This document shows, in pieces, positions 30,224 through 40,073 of a DNA stretch of 64,000 nucleotides. The notes beneath the pieces were generated by a model. The model was not told the origin of the DNA and ran no database searches. It worked only from the letters and a program-made list of their open reading frames with translations. The first letter of the stretch is position 1. Every line of letters starts with the position of its first letter. Source of the DNA: UBA1563 sp041671545 (GTDB taxonomy: Bacteria; Bacteroidota; Ignavibacteria; Ignavibacteriales; Ignavibacteriaceae); the NCBI GenBank assembly GCA_041671545.1, contig JBAZBI010000003.1, forward strand, positions 269,974 through 333,973. The letters are read 5' to 3'. A program made the position numbers and the translations under genes.

Positions 30224-31909
30224 ATGGAAAAAATAGTATATCATTTAAGTAAAGATTTATCAGATAAAGTAGAAAAACGGCTCTCGCTGTGGCAGAGCCA
30301 AAACATTCCATCTAGATTATGGAATTGCGATCCGGCAATTTGGAAAGAAAATCCTGCCGAGCAAAAAGAACTGGCAGACAGACTTGGCTGGCTGAACAAG
30401 CCTTATAAAATGCTCGATAAGTACGATGAATTACAAAAATTTGCTGATGAAATAAAAAACGAATACACAAATATTTTGTTGCTGGGAATGGGCGGCAGCA
30501 GTTTAGCTCCGGAGGTATTCTCGAAAACTTTCGGATCAAAACCGGGTTACCCGAAACTTGAGATCGTTGATAACACGCATCCTTTAAATGTTAAACGCAT
30601 AGCTGAAACTTACGATCTGGCAAAAACTCTTTTCATTGTGGCAAGTAAATCGGGTGGAACCATTGAAACAATGTCCTTCTTCTATTTTTTTCATAATGAA
30701 GTAAGCAAGTTTAACTCGAATCCCGGTGAACAATTTGTGGCTTTAACTGATCCGAATACATGGTTGGAAAACTTTGCTAAAGAGAAAAAATTTAGAAAGA
30801 TTTTTTCAACTCCAAGCGATGTTGGCGGAAGATACTCTGCATTAACTTATTTCGGGATGCTTCCCGCAGCATTAATGGGAATTGATGTAGAGAGATTTTT
30901 GCTTAATGCAAAAGAAATTGCCGATGAATGTCAATCTTATGTTGATGCTTCAAAAAATCCCGGATTCACTCTCGGCGCTTCTCTGGGAGAGTTATATGAG
31001 AACGGACAAGATAAAATCACGTTTTATGTCTCCTCAAGTTTTTCTTCTTTCCCGCAATGGATTGAACAATTGGTCGCTGAAAGCACAGGCAAAGACGGAA
31101 AAGGAATTTTACCTATTTGCGATGAAGAAATTTCTCCGGTCAATTTCTACAAAAATGACCGCGTTTTTATTTTCATCAAACTTGCCAAAGATGACAGCAC
31201 AAAATTAGATAAGTTTGCCGCTGAATTAATCGCTGCACAAAAACCGGTTTATGTTTTTACGTTAGACGATGTCTATCAATTAGCAAAAGAGTTCTACCGC
31301 TGGGAAATTGCTACGGCTCTCTCAAGCGTTGTGTTAAAGATTCACCCTTTCGATCAGCCTGATGTACAATTTGCAAAAACATTAGCCGGTGAAAGTTTAA
31401 AAGCTTACAAAGCCGGTGGGAAACTTCCGGAAATTCCTGCTGTGATAAATGAAGGAGTTCTCTCGTTAATCGAAAGTAAAAATCAATTCGATAAAAACGA
31501 TTCTATCTCTTCCGCATTAAATAAATTTCTCTCTCAAGCGGATGAGCATGATTATGTATCGATCATGGCGTTTACTGAATACGGAGAAAAAGTGAATAAC
31601 GCATTGCAATCTTTCAGAAATAAAATTTCCGCAAAATATTCACTTGCAACTACAATCGGGTACGGTCCCCGTTTTCTTCACTCAACCGGACAACTGCATA
31701 AAGGTGGAAAGAATAACGGATTGTTCATCCAAATCACGAACGAAATTAAAGAAGACATCTTGGTTCCACAGCAAGGATATTCGTTTGGAGTACTAATAAC
31801 TGCTCAGGCTCAAGGTGATTTTAATGCGTTGGCAAACAAAAACAGAAGAGTCATTTCATTACATATTGCAGGAAATCTTGTTGAAGCGATTAATTCAATT
31901 TCGTTGTAA
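30224..31909 (+). CDS. pgi: Glucose-6-phosphate isomerase
   Basis: A 561-residue phosphoglucose isomerase that interconverts glucose 6-phosphate and fructose 6-phosphate in the cytoplasm. Sugar-phosphate isomerase motifs are clear: LLGMGGSSLAPEVF, VASKSGGTIET, and the second signature region GPRFLHSTGQLHKGGKNNG near the C-terminus. In several related bacteria this domain is fused behind transaldolase; here it stands alone, with about 60 extra N-terminal residues. GAGG lies five bases before the ATG. The GH13 gene follows after 11 bases, so the two probably form an operon around glucose-polymer or sugar-phosphate use. Confidence 0.92.
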   Translation: MEKIVYHLSKDLSDKVEKRLSLWQSQNIPSRLWNCDPAIWKENPAEQKELADRLGWLNKPYKMLDKYDELQKFADEIKNEYTNILLLGMGGSSLAPEVFSKTFGSKPGYPKLEIVDNTHPLNVKRIAETYDLAKTLFIVASKSGGTIETMSFFYFFHNEVSKFNSNPGEQFVALTDPNTWLENFAKEKKFRKIFSTPSDVGGRYSALTYFGMLPAALMGIDVERFLLNAKEIADECQSYVDASKNPGFTLGASLGELYENGQDKITFYVSSSFSSFPQWIEQLVAESTGKDGKGILPICDEEISPVNFYKNDRVFIFIKLAKDDSTKLDKFAAELIAAQKPVYVFTLDDVYQLAKEFYRWEIATALSSVVLKIHPFDQPDVQFAKTLAGESLKAYKAGGKLPEIPAVINEGVLSLIESKNQFDKNDSISSALNKFLSQADEHDYVSIMAFTEYGEKVNNALQSFRNKISAKYSLATTIGYGPRFLHSTGQLHKGGKNNGLFIQITNEIKEDILVPQQGYSFGVLITAQAQGDFNALANKNRRVISLHIAGNLVEAINSISL

Positions 31910-31920
31910 GCTTCAATAAA

Positions 31921-33396
31921 ATGAAAAATCCAAAACTCCTGGAAATCAATGTAAGACTCCTCGTAAGGCGATTTGATAGTGAAGGGAAAAAGGCGATGCT
32001 TGCCGATATCCCTTCATCCTATTGGAAAAATTTCGCTGATCAGGGCATTGAGATAATCTGGTTAATGGGCATTTGGCAAACCACAGATATTCTGATCGAC
32101 CGCTGTTGTTTCGAGGAATATTTAATTCAATCTTACAACAGAAGTTTAAAAGATTGGCAAAGAAAAGATGTTATCGGATCGCCATACGCAATTGATACGT
32201 ATGAAGTCAACCGGGAACTTGGATCAAAAAATGATCTACTTCAATTAAAAAAAACGCTCAATGAATTAAATATCAAGTTATTACTCGACTTTGTTCCGAA
32301 CCATTTTAGCGCTGAAACAAAATTATTAAAAACTCATCCCGATATTTTTTTAGAAACAACCGAGGAAGTCCTTTCTTCCGATCGACATACTTTTTATCGG
32401 CCGATTCAACAGCCTCACCGGATTTTTGCGCATGGACGCGATCCGTTTTTTCCTGCATGGACAGACACCATTCAACTTAATTACTTTAATTTGAAAACGC
32501 GGGAGTTTTTAACTTCCACTCTTATTGAGATAGCGGAACTGTGCGATGGAGTTCGCTGTGACATGGCAATGCTTACACTGAATAACGTTTTTGGAAATAC
32601 TTGGAGAGGTGTTATTAACGAATATCTTCATCCAAAACCTGAAGATGAATTTTGGAAATCGGCAATCACTGAAGTAAAGAATGACCATCCTGATTTTTTA
32701 TTTCTTGCAGAAGCTTATTGGAATTTAGAATGGGATTTGCAGCAGTTAGGCTTTGATTTTACTTATGATAAAAGATTATTAGACCGATTGAAAGATGGGA
32801 CACCGAAAAATATTCATGATCACTTGCGAGCTGATATATCTTTTCAATCGAAATCCGCACGGTTCACAGAAAACCATGATGAAGAGAGAGCGATCCATTC
32901 TCTTGGAATGGAAAAATCTTTTGCGGCAGCGGTAATAATTTCTACTATTCCCGGAATGCGTTTCTACTTCGACGGACAAACTGACGGAAAGAAAATAAAA
33001 CTACCGGTTCAACTTGGTCGGGAGCCAAAAGAAAGCAACAACCGAACCGTTGCAGCTTTTTATCATAAATTATTTCAGTTAACAAAAAATGAAATTTTTT
33101 CTTTGGGAAGTTGGGAATTAAAAGACACTTTACCGGGTTGGGAAAAAGACCGCACATATGAAAATTTATTGACATGGAATTGGACTTACAATTCATTGCA
33201 CTGTCTTGTGGTTGTCAATTACTCCAATGTTTCATCTCAAGGAAGAATTAAAATTCATCCCAAAGACTCAGAAGAACTTATCATTTTAACTGATCTGTGG
33301 GATGGCGAAGAATATATAAGGTCGGCAAACGAAGTTCTCTACTCTGGATTATTTGTAGGATTAAATCCTTATCAAATTCATCTTTTACAATATTGA
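31921..33396 (+). CDS. GH13 (alpha-amylase family) glycoside hydrolase
   Basis: A 491-residue cytoplasmic protein without a signal peptide. It carries the four GH13 conserved regions: DFVPNH (region I), GVRCDMAML with probable nucleophile D214 (II), LAEAYW with acid/base E264 (III), and TENHDEE with D320 (IV). It should act on alpha-glucosidic bonds, by hydrolysis or transfer. The subfamily and substrate are not clear from sequence. No separate starch-binding domain is seen. Its place 11 bases after pgi fits a role in turning internal alpha-glucan or alpha-glucosides into glycolytic intermediates. No obvious ribosome-binding site precedes the ATG, so coupling to pgi is possible. Confidence 0.88.
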   Translation: MKNPKLLEINVRLLVRRFDSEGKKAMLADIPSSYWKNFADQGIEIIWLMGIWQTTDILIDRCCFEEYLIQSYNRSLKDWQRKDVIGSPYAIDTYEVNRELGSKNDLLQLKKTLNELNIKLLLDFVPNHFSAETKLLKTHPDIFLETTEEVLSSDRHTFYRPIQQPHRIFAHGRDPFFPAWTDTIQLNYFNLKTREFLTSTLIEIAELCDGVRCDMAMLTLNNVFGNTWRGVINEYLHPKPEDEFWKSAITEVKNDHPDFLFLAEAYWNLEWDLQQLGFDFTYDKRLLDRLKDGTPKNIHDHLRADISFQSKSARFTENHDEERAIHSLGMEKSFAAAVIISTIPGMRFYFDGQTDGKKIKLPVQLGREPKESNNRTVAAFYHKLFQLTKNEIFSLGSWELKDTLPGWEKDRTYENLLTWNWTYNSLHCLVVVNYSNVSSQGRIKIHPKDSEELIILTDLWDGEEYIRSANEVLYSGLFVGLNPYQIHLLQY

Positions 33397-33463
33397 TGAG
33401 CGTTAAGAAAGAAGGCTAAAAAACACGCAAAATTCCAGCCAAGCTAAAATTAATTACATGCAT

Positions 33464-33751
33464 CTATTGGCGGTTGTGAATCGGTTTGATATTTTCTAAC
33501 AACTTTATCAACCCTAACAAAATAAAACCGAGTAAAGAGAGTATGACATCGTTAATATCAATTAAAAACACATTCGAATTTTTTACTAAAAATCCTATAT
33601 ATTTTGATAAAAAGATCGTAGTAAAAAAGAGCGAAAATCCGAACAATCCTGCCCGAATAGGGTAATAAATGTACTTCAGGAGAAACGGACTTTTTAAATT
33701 AACCGAAAATCCTGAGCTGACTTTTTCTTGAACCGAACCAATTTGCTCCAT
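33464..33751 (-). CDS. Small membrane protein of unknown function
   Basis: A 95-residue frame with two predicted membrane helices (about 27-53 and 62-85) and a polar N-terminus. No family is recognised. The ribosome-binding signal (GGGG) is weak. It is convergent with the GH13 gene and is transcribed in the same direction as the regulatory operon upstream, about 150 bases after it. The membrane profile makes a real gene more likely than chance, but this is uncertain. Confidence 0.55.
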   Translation of the reverse strand: MEQIGSVQEKVSSGFSVNLKSPFLLKYIYYPIRAGLFGFSLFFTTIFLSKYIGFLVKNSNVFLIDINDVILSLLGFILLGLIKLLENIKPIHNRQ

Positions 33752-33900
33752 AGGAGACCCCGTGGGTTTTGTTAATAACTAATTACCTTACCTGTAAAAA
33801 TATCAACGGGCTAAATATAACATCTTGAGACCCATCACACAAGGAATTTCAATCACAATTGTTTTTTTTATTTGAAAAACTGAGTAGAAAGCAATAATTT

Positions 33901-35466
33901 TTATTTAGCAAGAATGGTAATAAGGCTGGTATCGTCTTCAAATTTTTGGTTGGTAAATGCACTAATTTGACTCTTTAGTGCACCGAGTGGATCATGAGTA
34001 TTGTTTAAATTTTTCACCAAATCCACAAGTCCATTTGCCTCCAATGGTTGGCCGTTTTGATTTCGTGATTCTATAATTCCGTCGGTAAAGAGAACGAGCA
34101 TATCATTTTTTGCCATCGTTATTTCTTTGTCTTCGAAGAATCCGTTGGAAGAAAATCCAAGCAGCATTCCTTTTGATTGGATCAAATTTGCCGTTCCCTC
34201 TTTTGAATTTTTGAATACCACTGGCAAATCTCCAGCACCGGAATATTTTGCAACTCTGGTTCGGTTGTTAATAATAATGATGGATAGTGTTGTAAAAACC
34301 TCTGAAATTTTCGCGTCTTGATAAACCAATTGATTTACCTTACTTAAAATAATGCTTGGCGTATACTCGCTTGCGTTTTGCAGCGCAACACGAATTGAAC
34401 TTCTTACATAACCTGCATAAGCAATTGCGAAATACCAGGCACCCCATTTTTTTCCCATTACATCTCCAAGGACAACGGCAAAGTTTTCGTTATCCAATGG
34501 GAAATAATCGATGAAATCTCCTCCCGGAATTCCGGAAAAAGCTTGATGCCAATGTTGAATATCGAATCCTTCAAAGGTTGGAAATCCATCGGGGACAACT
34601 TTAACTTTCATTGAATCGGCTGCATCCTGCAACTCGGAAACCACTTTCTGTCTCGCTTTACCAAGACTTTTAATTGTTGCATTTACTTTAGCAACAACAA
34701 CTCTCGGACCGGCGGTTTTTAATACATAGTCGGCAATCCCAAGATCATAACCGCGGAGGATATCGTCTTCCGCTCCTTTAGAAGTTAAGAATATGAAAGG
34801 GATTGATTTTAATTCTTGATCATTCATAACCATAGAGCGGAATTGGAAGCCGTCAATCTTTGGCATCATAATATCGGAAATGATTACATCGGGAATGACA
34901 GATTTTGCAATCTTAAGACCCTCTTCGGCTCCGGTGGCTATTTCACATAAAAATCCCGATTTATTTAAATTATACTGAAAAAGTTTGGCGAGAGATATGT
35001 CGTCATCAACTAAAACGATCTTCGGGATTGTTTCAGCAATAGTGTCCTGAATATTTTTTTTTGCGCCGTAAGCTTTATAAATCTCTGCACGACGAAGGAG
35101 AGCCTGTACTTTTAAGAGAAGTTCCGGAACAACAAACGGTTTAGTGATAATATCATCTCCCCCAACAGCGAGAGCTTTTTCTTTATCCTCAAAACTTGTT
35201 TTTGCCGTAACAAAAATAAATGGAAGAACCCGGTACTTTTCATTTTCACGGACCTTCCCGCAAAACGTGTAGCCATCCATTCCTTCCATGCTAACATCAC
35301 AAAGCACCAAATCAATTTTATTTTCCTCAAGAGCTTTAAAACCAAGTGATGTATCCGAAGCTTCAACAACTTTATACTCTTTTTGTTTTAGATGAAATCC
35401 AAGCAGTTTCCTGATGGTAACATCGTCATCAACAATCAGAATTGTTTTTGAATCTTCGTTCGGCAT
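33901..35466 (-). CDS. Double-receiver PP2C-type (SpoIIE/RsbU) phosphatase
   Basis: A 521-residue response regulator with two receiver domains (about 8-128 with acceptor in LCDVSM; about 150-270 with acceptor in ISDIMMP), a short helical linker, and a C-terminal SpoIIE-type PP2C phosphatase (about 300-520). The metal-binding motifs are present: IPGGDFIDYF, GDVMGKK, SGAGDLP, TDGIIESR and DDTSLI. Such enzymes dephosphorylate a STAS-domain antagonist in partner-switching systems. A STAS gene sits just five bases upstream and is the likely substrate. Phosphorylation of the receivers by the kinase at 37239 would be the natural control. No RsbW-type kinase is in the window. Confidence 0.93.
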   Translation of the reverse strand: MPNEDSKTILIVDDDVTIRKLLGFHLKQKEYKVVEASDTSLGFKALEENKIDLVLCDVSMEGMDGYTFCGKVRENEKYRVLPFIFVTAKTSFEDKEKALAVGGDDIITKPFVVPELLLKVQALLRRAEIYKAYGAKKNIQDTIAETIPKIVLVDDDISLAKLFQYNLNKSGFLCEIATGAEEGLKIAKSVIPDVIISDIMMPKIDGFQFRSMVMNDQELKSIPFIFLTSKGAEDDILRGYDLGIADYVLKTAGPRVVVAKVNATIKSLGKARQKVVSELQDAADSMKVKVVPDGFPTFEGFDIQHWHQAFSGIPGGDFIDYFPLDNENFAVVLGDVMGKKWGAWYFAIAYAGYVRSSIRVALQNASEYTPSIILSKVNQLVYQDAKISEVFTTLSIIIINNRTRVAKYSGAGDLPVVFKNSKEGTANLIQSKGMLLGFSSNGFFEDKEITMAKNDMLVLFTDGIIESRNQNGQPLEANGLVDLVKNLNNTHDPLGALKSQISAFTNQKFEDDTSLITILAK

Positions 35467-35471
35467 TATTT

Positions 35472-35819
35472 TTAAACTTTCTTACCGTAACTTTGAATTG
35501 CTTCTAACTTAGAGGGAAAAGCTTCAAACACACGATACATTCTTGTCAACTCAAACATTGAATGGACAGCCGGCTGGAAACCGACAAGTTTGAGATCACC
35601 GCCTAATGAAGTTATTTTTTTTAGTGAAACTACAAGCGCTCCGAGAAAAGTTGAATCGATAAATTCACATTCGGAAAGATCAACAACCATTTTCCGCGAA
35701 CCTGTTTCGATTTCATGAGTGAGAATTTTTTTAAATTCTTCCGCTTCTTTTAAAGTTGCGCGTGAAAGGTTCACAACTTCCACAACAATTTCTTCAAAGG
35801 TTTCTTTTATAAAGTCCAT
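35472..35819 (-). CDS. STAS-domain anti-sigma-factor-antagonist-like protein
   Basis: A single STAS domain of 115 residues, with the phosphorylatable serine region CEFIDSTFLGAL at about residues 50-61. The start at 35819 is chosen because AAAGGAG precedes it by four bases; the frame is open to an ATG at 35843 with no such site. Antagonists of this type bind and release an anti-sigma kinase according to their phosphorylation state. The PP2C phosphatase gene follows after five bases and the NtrC-type regulator lies 32 bases upstream. The real partner could be an anti-sigma factor elsewhere, or an unrelated target. Confidence 0.9.
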   Translation of the reverse strand: MDFIKETFEEIVVEVVNLSRATLKEAEEFKKILTHEIETGSRKMVVDLSECEFIDSTFLGALVVSLKKITSLGGDLKLVGFQPAVHSMFELTRMYRVFEAFPSKLEAIQSYGKKV

Positions 35820-35851
35820 AGTTCTCCTTTTTTCATACTGCAATTTAGTTT

Positions 35852-37234
35852 TTATTCAAATTCTTTGCTATCAATTTTATACCGTTCCATCAACCGGTAA
35901 ATGGTTGCTCTGCCGAGTTGTAATTTTTTTGCGGCTTCAAGAATGTTCCCTTTGGTGATCTTCAATGCATGCCGCACGGCTTCTTCTTTAATTTTTTCAA
36001 AAGGAACGATCACATCTTCTGAAAAATATCCGGTTGAAGTCCCATACGTTCGGCTCTGATCAAAAACTTTTATGTGCGCAGGGAAATCTTCAACATCAAT
36101 ACTGTCAGTATCGGAAACAATGATGCAGCGTTCAATCGTGTTTTCCATTTCACGAACATTACCTGGCCAATCGTAATCATAGATCAATTTTAACGAACGT
36201 TTGGAGAACCCTTTGGTTTCCCTTCCTAGTTTAGCCTTGCCGCGTTGAAGAAAATAATCAGCAAGAACGAGCAAATCTCCTTTGCGCTGGCGTAGCGGAG
36301 GAATATTGATTGGAAAGGAATTCAACCGATAATAAAGGTCTTCACGAAATTCTTTATTCTCTACTGCTTTACGCAAATCGCGATTTGTGGCTGAAATAAT
36401 CCGCACATCGGTTTTTAATAAGTCATTTCCACCAACGCGCTCAAACTCTCTTTGCTGAATAACGCGCAGTAATTTTGCCTGCAGCATCATTTCAAGTTCA
36501 CCGACTTCATCAAGAAAAATTGTTCCTTCGTTTGCAATTTCAAACTTTCCCAATTTCCGTTGATGCGCACCGGTGAATGAACCTTTTTCGTGACCGAATA
36601 ATTCGCTTTCCAGAAGTTCACGGGGAATAGAAGCACAGTTTACTACGATGAACGGTTTCTCTTTTCTAATTCCATTATAGTGAATTGCTTTGGCTATTAA
36701 TTCTTTACCGGTTCCGCTCTCACCGTGGATCAAAACGGTAATATCGTTGTTAAGCACTTTACTGACGAGTTTAAAAACGTCCTGCATTTTTCCGTCGGCA
36801 GAAATAATATTTTCAAACTTAAATTCACGATGAACATTTTCTCTTAAATTCTGAACTTCGCGGGTGAGGTCGTAATTTTTTATTGCATTTTTTATTGCCG
36901 GTTCAAGCCGTTGTGTATCAATCGGCTTTGGGAAATAATCGTATGCACCGTTCCTAAGCGCTTCCAATGCGGTTTCAATTCTTCCTTGTGCTGAAAGAAT
37001 AATTACCGGAAGGTTCTCGTCATACTGCTTGATTCTTTTTAATGTTTCAATACCGTTCAAACCGGGAAGCATAATATCAAGTAAAATTAAATCCGGTTTG
37101 GCAGAAATTTTTTTAAGCGCTTGTTCACCGTCGGTAAAAACTTCAGCTGCATAACCCCATTTGTCATGAACCCAATACGAAAGCAATTTAGCAATTGCCG
37201 GTTCGTCGTCAACAATGTAGATTAGTTTTTTCAA
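35852..37234 (-). CDS. NtrC-family sigma54-dependent response regulator
   Basis: A 460-residue regulator. The receiver (about 1-120) has acceptor D in LLDIMLPG. The AAA+ domain (about 145-375) has Walker A GESGTGKE, the sigma54-contacting loop as GSFTGA, Walker B GTIFLDE and the arginine-finger region. The C-terminal Fis-type helix-turn-helix is at about 420-455 (NILEAAKKLQLGRATIYRL). It should hydrolyse ATP to open promoters held by RNA polymerase with sigma54. The kinase gene ends four bases upstream, so this is a cognate pair. It is the only clear DNA-binding response regulator in the window. Confidence 0.95.
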   Translation of the reverse strand: MKKLIYIVDDEPAIAKLLSYWVHDKWGYAAEVFTDGEQALKKISAKPDLILLDIMLPGLNGIETLKRIKQYDENLPVIILSAQGRIETALEALRNGAYDYFPKPIDTQRLEPAIKNAIKNYDLTREVQNLRENVHREFKFENIISADGKMQDVFKLVSKVLNNDITVLIHGESGTGKELIAKAIHYNGIRKEKPFIVVNCASIPRELLESELFGHEKGSFTGAHQRKLGKFEIANEGTIFLDEVGELEMMLQAKLLRVIQQREFERVGGNDLLKTDVRIISATNRDLRKAVENKEFREDLYYRLNSFPINIPPLRQRKGDLLVLADYFLQRGKAKLGRETKGFSKRSLKLIYDYDWPGNVREMENTIERCIIVSDTDSIDVEDFPAHIKVFDQSRTYGTSTGYFSEDVIVPFEKIKEEAVRHALKITKGNILEAAKKLQLGRATIYRLMERYKIDSKEFE

Positions 37235-37238
37235 TTCG

Positions 37239-38777
37239 TTATCCTTGATTGTTAAGTAACGGTAATTTGATGATTAATGTGGTTCCTTTGTTTTCTTCAC
37301 TCTGCAGAGTAATCAACCCTTTATGGTGATCAACAATTTGTTTTACTAATGCAAGCCCTAAACCTGTTCCGGGAATTTCTGTTCCGGGTCTGCTCACTCT
37401 ATAAAATTTTTGAAAGATAAACGGTAAATCTTGAGGAGGAATCCCAACACCGGTATCGCTTATTATTACTTCATATTCTTTAAAAAGATTTTGAGCTAAA
37501 ACCGTAACGCGTCCTTCTTCAACATTAAATTTTACGGCGTTCGCTAAAAGATTTTCAAACAGTTGAGTTATTCTTTCCTCATCCGCATAAACCAAAACCG
37601 TTTCCGGTGGAATATCAACTGACAACGTTATCCGCTTTGTTTTGGCGTTTGTTCTTAATTTCTCAACACACTTCCGCAATATTTCATTGATGTCAAATTC
37701 AGTTTTGTTAAGTATAATTTTGCCCCCTTCGATTTTAGAAATATCAAGTACATCATTAATTAAATTTGCAAGCCGTTTCGCTTCTTCCAAAATAATTTTA
37801 TTGAATTCTTTTTTCATTTCATCGGGCATTGATGAATCGGAATCAATAGTTTCTGAAAATCCGATGATGGAGGCTAAAGGAGTACGCAGCTCGTGTGAAA
37901 TGTTAGAGACGAATTCATTTTTCAGTCTGTTCAATTCTTCCAACACAGAAATTCTTTGCTTTGCACGATCCCGTTCAACGGAAATAATTCTCCTTGCTTC
38001 AACTAATTTATTTGATAGATCTTTTACTTTATCTTCTAAAGAATTCCGTGAAGTAATGTTCCTGCCGATTGCGATCACACCAATGATGTTTTTAGAATCA
38101 TCAAAAATTGTTCTTGCGTTCAGTTCAAAAATAATACTTTTCCCATACTTACTCAGAAACTTGGTTTCAAAAGTTTGCACTGAAGAAGATGCCAGCAATT
38201 GATAAAAAGCTTTGATGAAAGCTCCTTTAATCGACTCATCTATAAAAGAAAGGACATGTTTCCCTTTCATTTCATCGGTGAGGTATTCAAGCGACAAAGC
38301 TCCGTTTGCATTTACGAGAACAAAATTACCGCTGGCATCGAGAATAAAAATTAAATCCTCGGCGGTTTCAAACAAAATTTTCAGTTGTTTTTCCGATTCC
38401 TCAAGCAGCGCTTTTTGCTGAAGTTCATCGTGTACCTCAAATATTATTCCGTCAAAATACTTTACTTCGTCGTTTTCAAAATGGGGAATAGCCCGCAACC
38501 GTAACGAGTATTTTTCGTTCTCATTTTTTTCAACAATAAAATCAACCGTCGCTGCATGTCCTTTTTTTATGGTACGAATAAACTGTTTGACATCGTTGAA
38601 ATATGCGGCATTAATTTTCTTAAACAACAGTTTTGGATTTGTGATAATTTCTTCTGAAGTGTGCCCGAAGTATTTTTCAATTGAAGCTGATACAAAAAGA
38701 ATTTTTTTGTAGTCTTTATCTGAACGGATGAAGATCGCTGAAAAGTTGTCAGGTATATTTTGGAATTCGTTTTTCAT
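37239..38777 (-). CDS. Soluble PAS-PAS histidine kinase
   Basis: A 512-residue cytoplasmic kinase from the ATG at 38777; an in-frame TTG lies just upstream. Two PAS domains (about 5-120 and 130-245) are followed by a coiled coil, a HisKA box (SNISHELRTPLAS, about residue 295) and a HATPase domain (NLLANAVKFN, DTGVGIP, GTGLGLAL). There are no membrane helices, so it reads an internal signal. Its stop is four bases before the sigma54 activator gene. It probably phosphorylates that regulator, and possibly the receivers of the PP2C protein at the end of the operon. Confidence 0.93.
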   Translation of the reverse strand: MKNEFQNIPDNFSAIFIRSDKDYKKILFVSASIEKYFGHTSEEIITNPKLLFKKINAAYFNDVKQFIRTIKKGHAATVDFIVEKNENEKYSLRLRAIPHFENDEVKYFDGIIFEVHDELQQKALLEESEKQLKILFETAEDLIFILDASGNFVLVNANGALSLEYLTDEMKGKHVLSFIDESIKGAFIKAFYQLLASSSVQTFETKFLSKYGKSIIFELNARTIFDDSKNIIGVIAIGRNITSRNSLEDKVKDLSNKLVEARRIISVERDRAKQRISVLEELNRLKNEFVSNISHELRTPLASIIGFSETIDSDSSMPDEMKKEFNKIILEEAKRLANLINDVLDISKIEGGKIILNKTEFDINEILRKCVEKLRTNAKTKRITLSVDIPPETVLVYADEERITQLFENLLANAVKFNVEEGRVTVLAQNLFKEYEVIISDTGVGIPPQDLPFIFQKFYRVSRPGTEIPGTGLGLALVKQIVDHHKGLITLQSEENKGTTLIIKLPLLNNQG

Positions 38778-39068
38778 CAATAATTGGTTTGAAGCATTAA
38801 TCTGGAATTTCTAAGACTCTTTAAGTTTAAAATACAAATTTTATCTGTAGTTTTTGATTGAACTCCAACCGTTTTTAAGACAATTTTTTTTGAAGAGAAT
38901 TTTTAAGCCAGCCCTTAACTATAAAAATAAGTAAAATATACGGCATGGAATTTTTGATTTTTGAGAATGAAATCCCAAACTTTACGCAAGGTTTTCATAG
39001 AACAAATGTACTTGAACTATGAAGGCCTTGAAAAATAATTATTATCCATAATTTACAGGAGTTCTCTG

Positions 39069-39587
39069 ATGAAAAAGTTCACTGCTGTTTTTGCATTTGT
39101 TCTTTTGGTTAGTTCATTTTCATTTGGTCAGTTTTCTGGGAAATCCAGTTTAGGTCTTTTAGCCGGTTTTGGCGGCGGCGGATTAACCGGTAACGGTGCT
39201 ATCCCCATTGCTGCAGAATTTAATTTCTACAACTACAGTGATAAGCTTCAATTAGGTGCTTTCGCCGGTTATTCAAGTACAACTGCAGATATTGTCTCTA
39301 CTTATAAATTCACATATACTTACATTATTGTAGCCGGTCAAGGGACATATCACTTTTCACCAGGTGAAAAATTTGATCCGTTCGCTGGAGTTGCTTTAGG
39401 ATACAATATTGGTTCAGTGAGCAATGATCTTCCGAGCAATTTATCAAGTTTTTATTCTTCAACCGCTGGTGGTTTGTTTTATAGTGGTTTTGCTGGTTTC
39501 AATTATTGGTTAAGCCAAAACTTTGCTGTACAAGCTCGTGTTGGTTATTTCCCTTATGTTGGCGCTGGAATTACTTATAACATGTAA
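39069..39587 (+). CDS. Outer-membrane beta-barrel protein
   Basis: A 172-residue protein with a signal peptide (cleavage near SFGQ, residue 21) and alternating amphipathic strands ending in an aromatic-rich segment (YFPYVGAGITYNM), as in small eight-stranded outer-membrane barrels. AGGAG precedes the ATG. A strong hairpin terminator follows 18 bases after the stop, so it is monocistronic. The function is unknown. The 290-base gap upstream presumably holds its promoter. Confidence 0.82.
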   Translation: MKKFTAVFAFVLLVSSFSFGQFSGKSSLGLLAGFGGGGLTGNGAIPIAAEFNFYNYSDKLQLGAFAGYSSTTADIVSTYKFTYTYIIVAGQGTYHFSPGEKFDPFAGVALGYNIGSVSNDLPSNLSSFYSSTAGGLFYSGFAGFNYWLSQNFAVQARVGYFPYVGAGITYNM

Positions 39588-39605
39588 GCGAGTTTTATTT
39601 TTTTC

Positions 39606-39635
39606 AAAAGCCGTCTCGTAAGGACGGCTTTTTTT
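39606..39635 (+). terminator. Rho-independent terminator
   Basis: AAGCCGTC (39608-39615) pairs with GACGGCTT (39623-39630) around a seven-base loop and is followed by a T-run. It lies just after the barrel gene at 39069. A related terminator (49199-49229) follows the barrel gene at 48449. Confidence 0.92.
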
Positions 39636-40073
39636 ATTTTAAATTCTGGCTATCAAATAAAAATATTTCTTGCATAAATATAGTTTCATGTTTATGTTTA
39701 CAGTAACAAAAGATAATTGCTCCCGACTTGTCGGAATCGTTCTTTGAATAGTTGAATCTTTCCCGGTTGTTTTTTAGTTGATGGAATTTGTAGCTTATTT
39801 TTCTGTAGTACCTTTTAGCAAAGTCTTAAGGTTCGGAAAAAGCTAGGGTCGTATTTCTCGCATAACATTGGAGGCGCTAAGCTTTTATATTTTATTTTGC
39901 TTAAAAGGGAAGATTCGTTCTATACCAAAGCTATCTCTTCTACCAAAGAAGTTTTTATGGTGGATAAACACGTTCATACCGAAAACATATCTCATTCCTT
40001 TTATTAAAAAATCTTTCCCATCAAGTTTGCCATAACTTGTAATTAAATTGCTATGCCCTTTTGGACTTTGGCT
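39636..40073. other. Intergenic region before the minisatellite
   Basis: No supported gene is seen. The minus strand holds a 64-codon frame (39885-40079) that starts at the edge of the repeat array and is continuous with a repeat-translated frame. It lacks a clear ribosome-binding site and matches no known family, so it is only noted. The stretch may be the remains of a gene. Confidence 0.4.
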
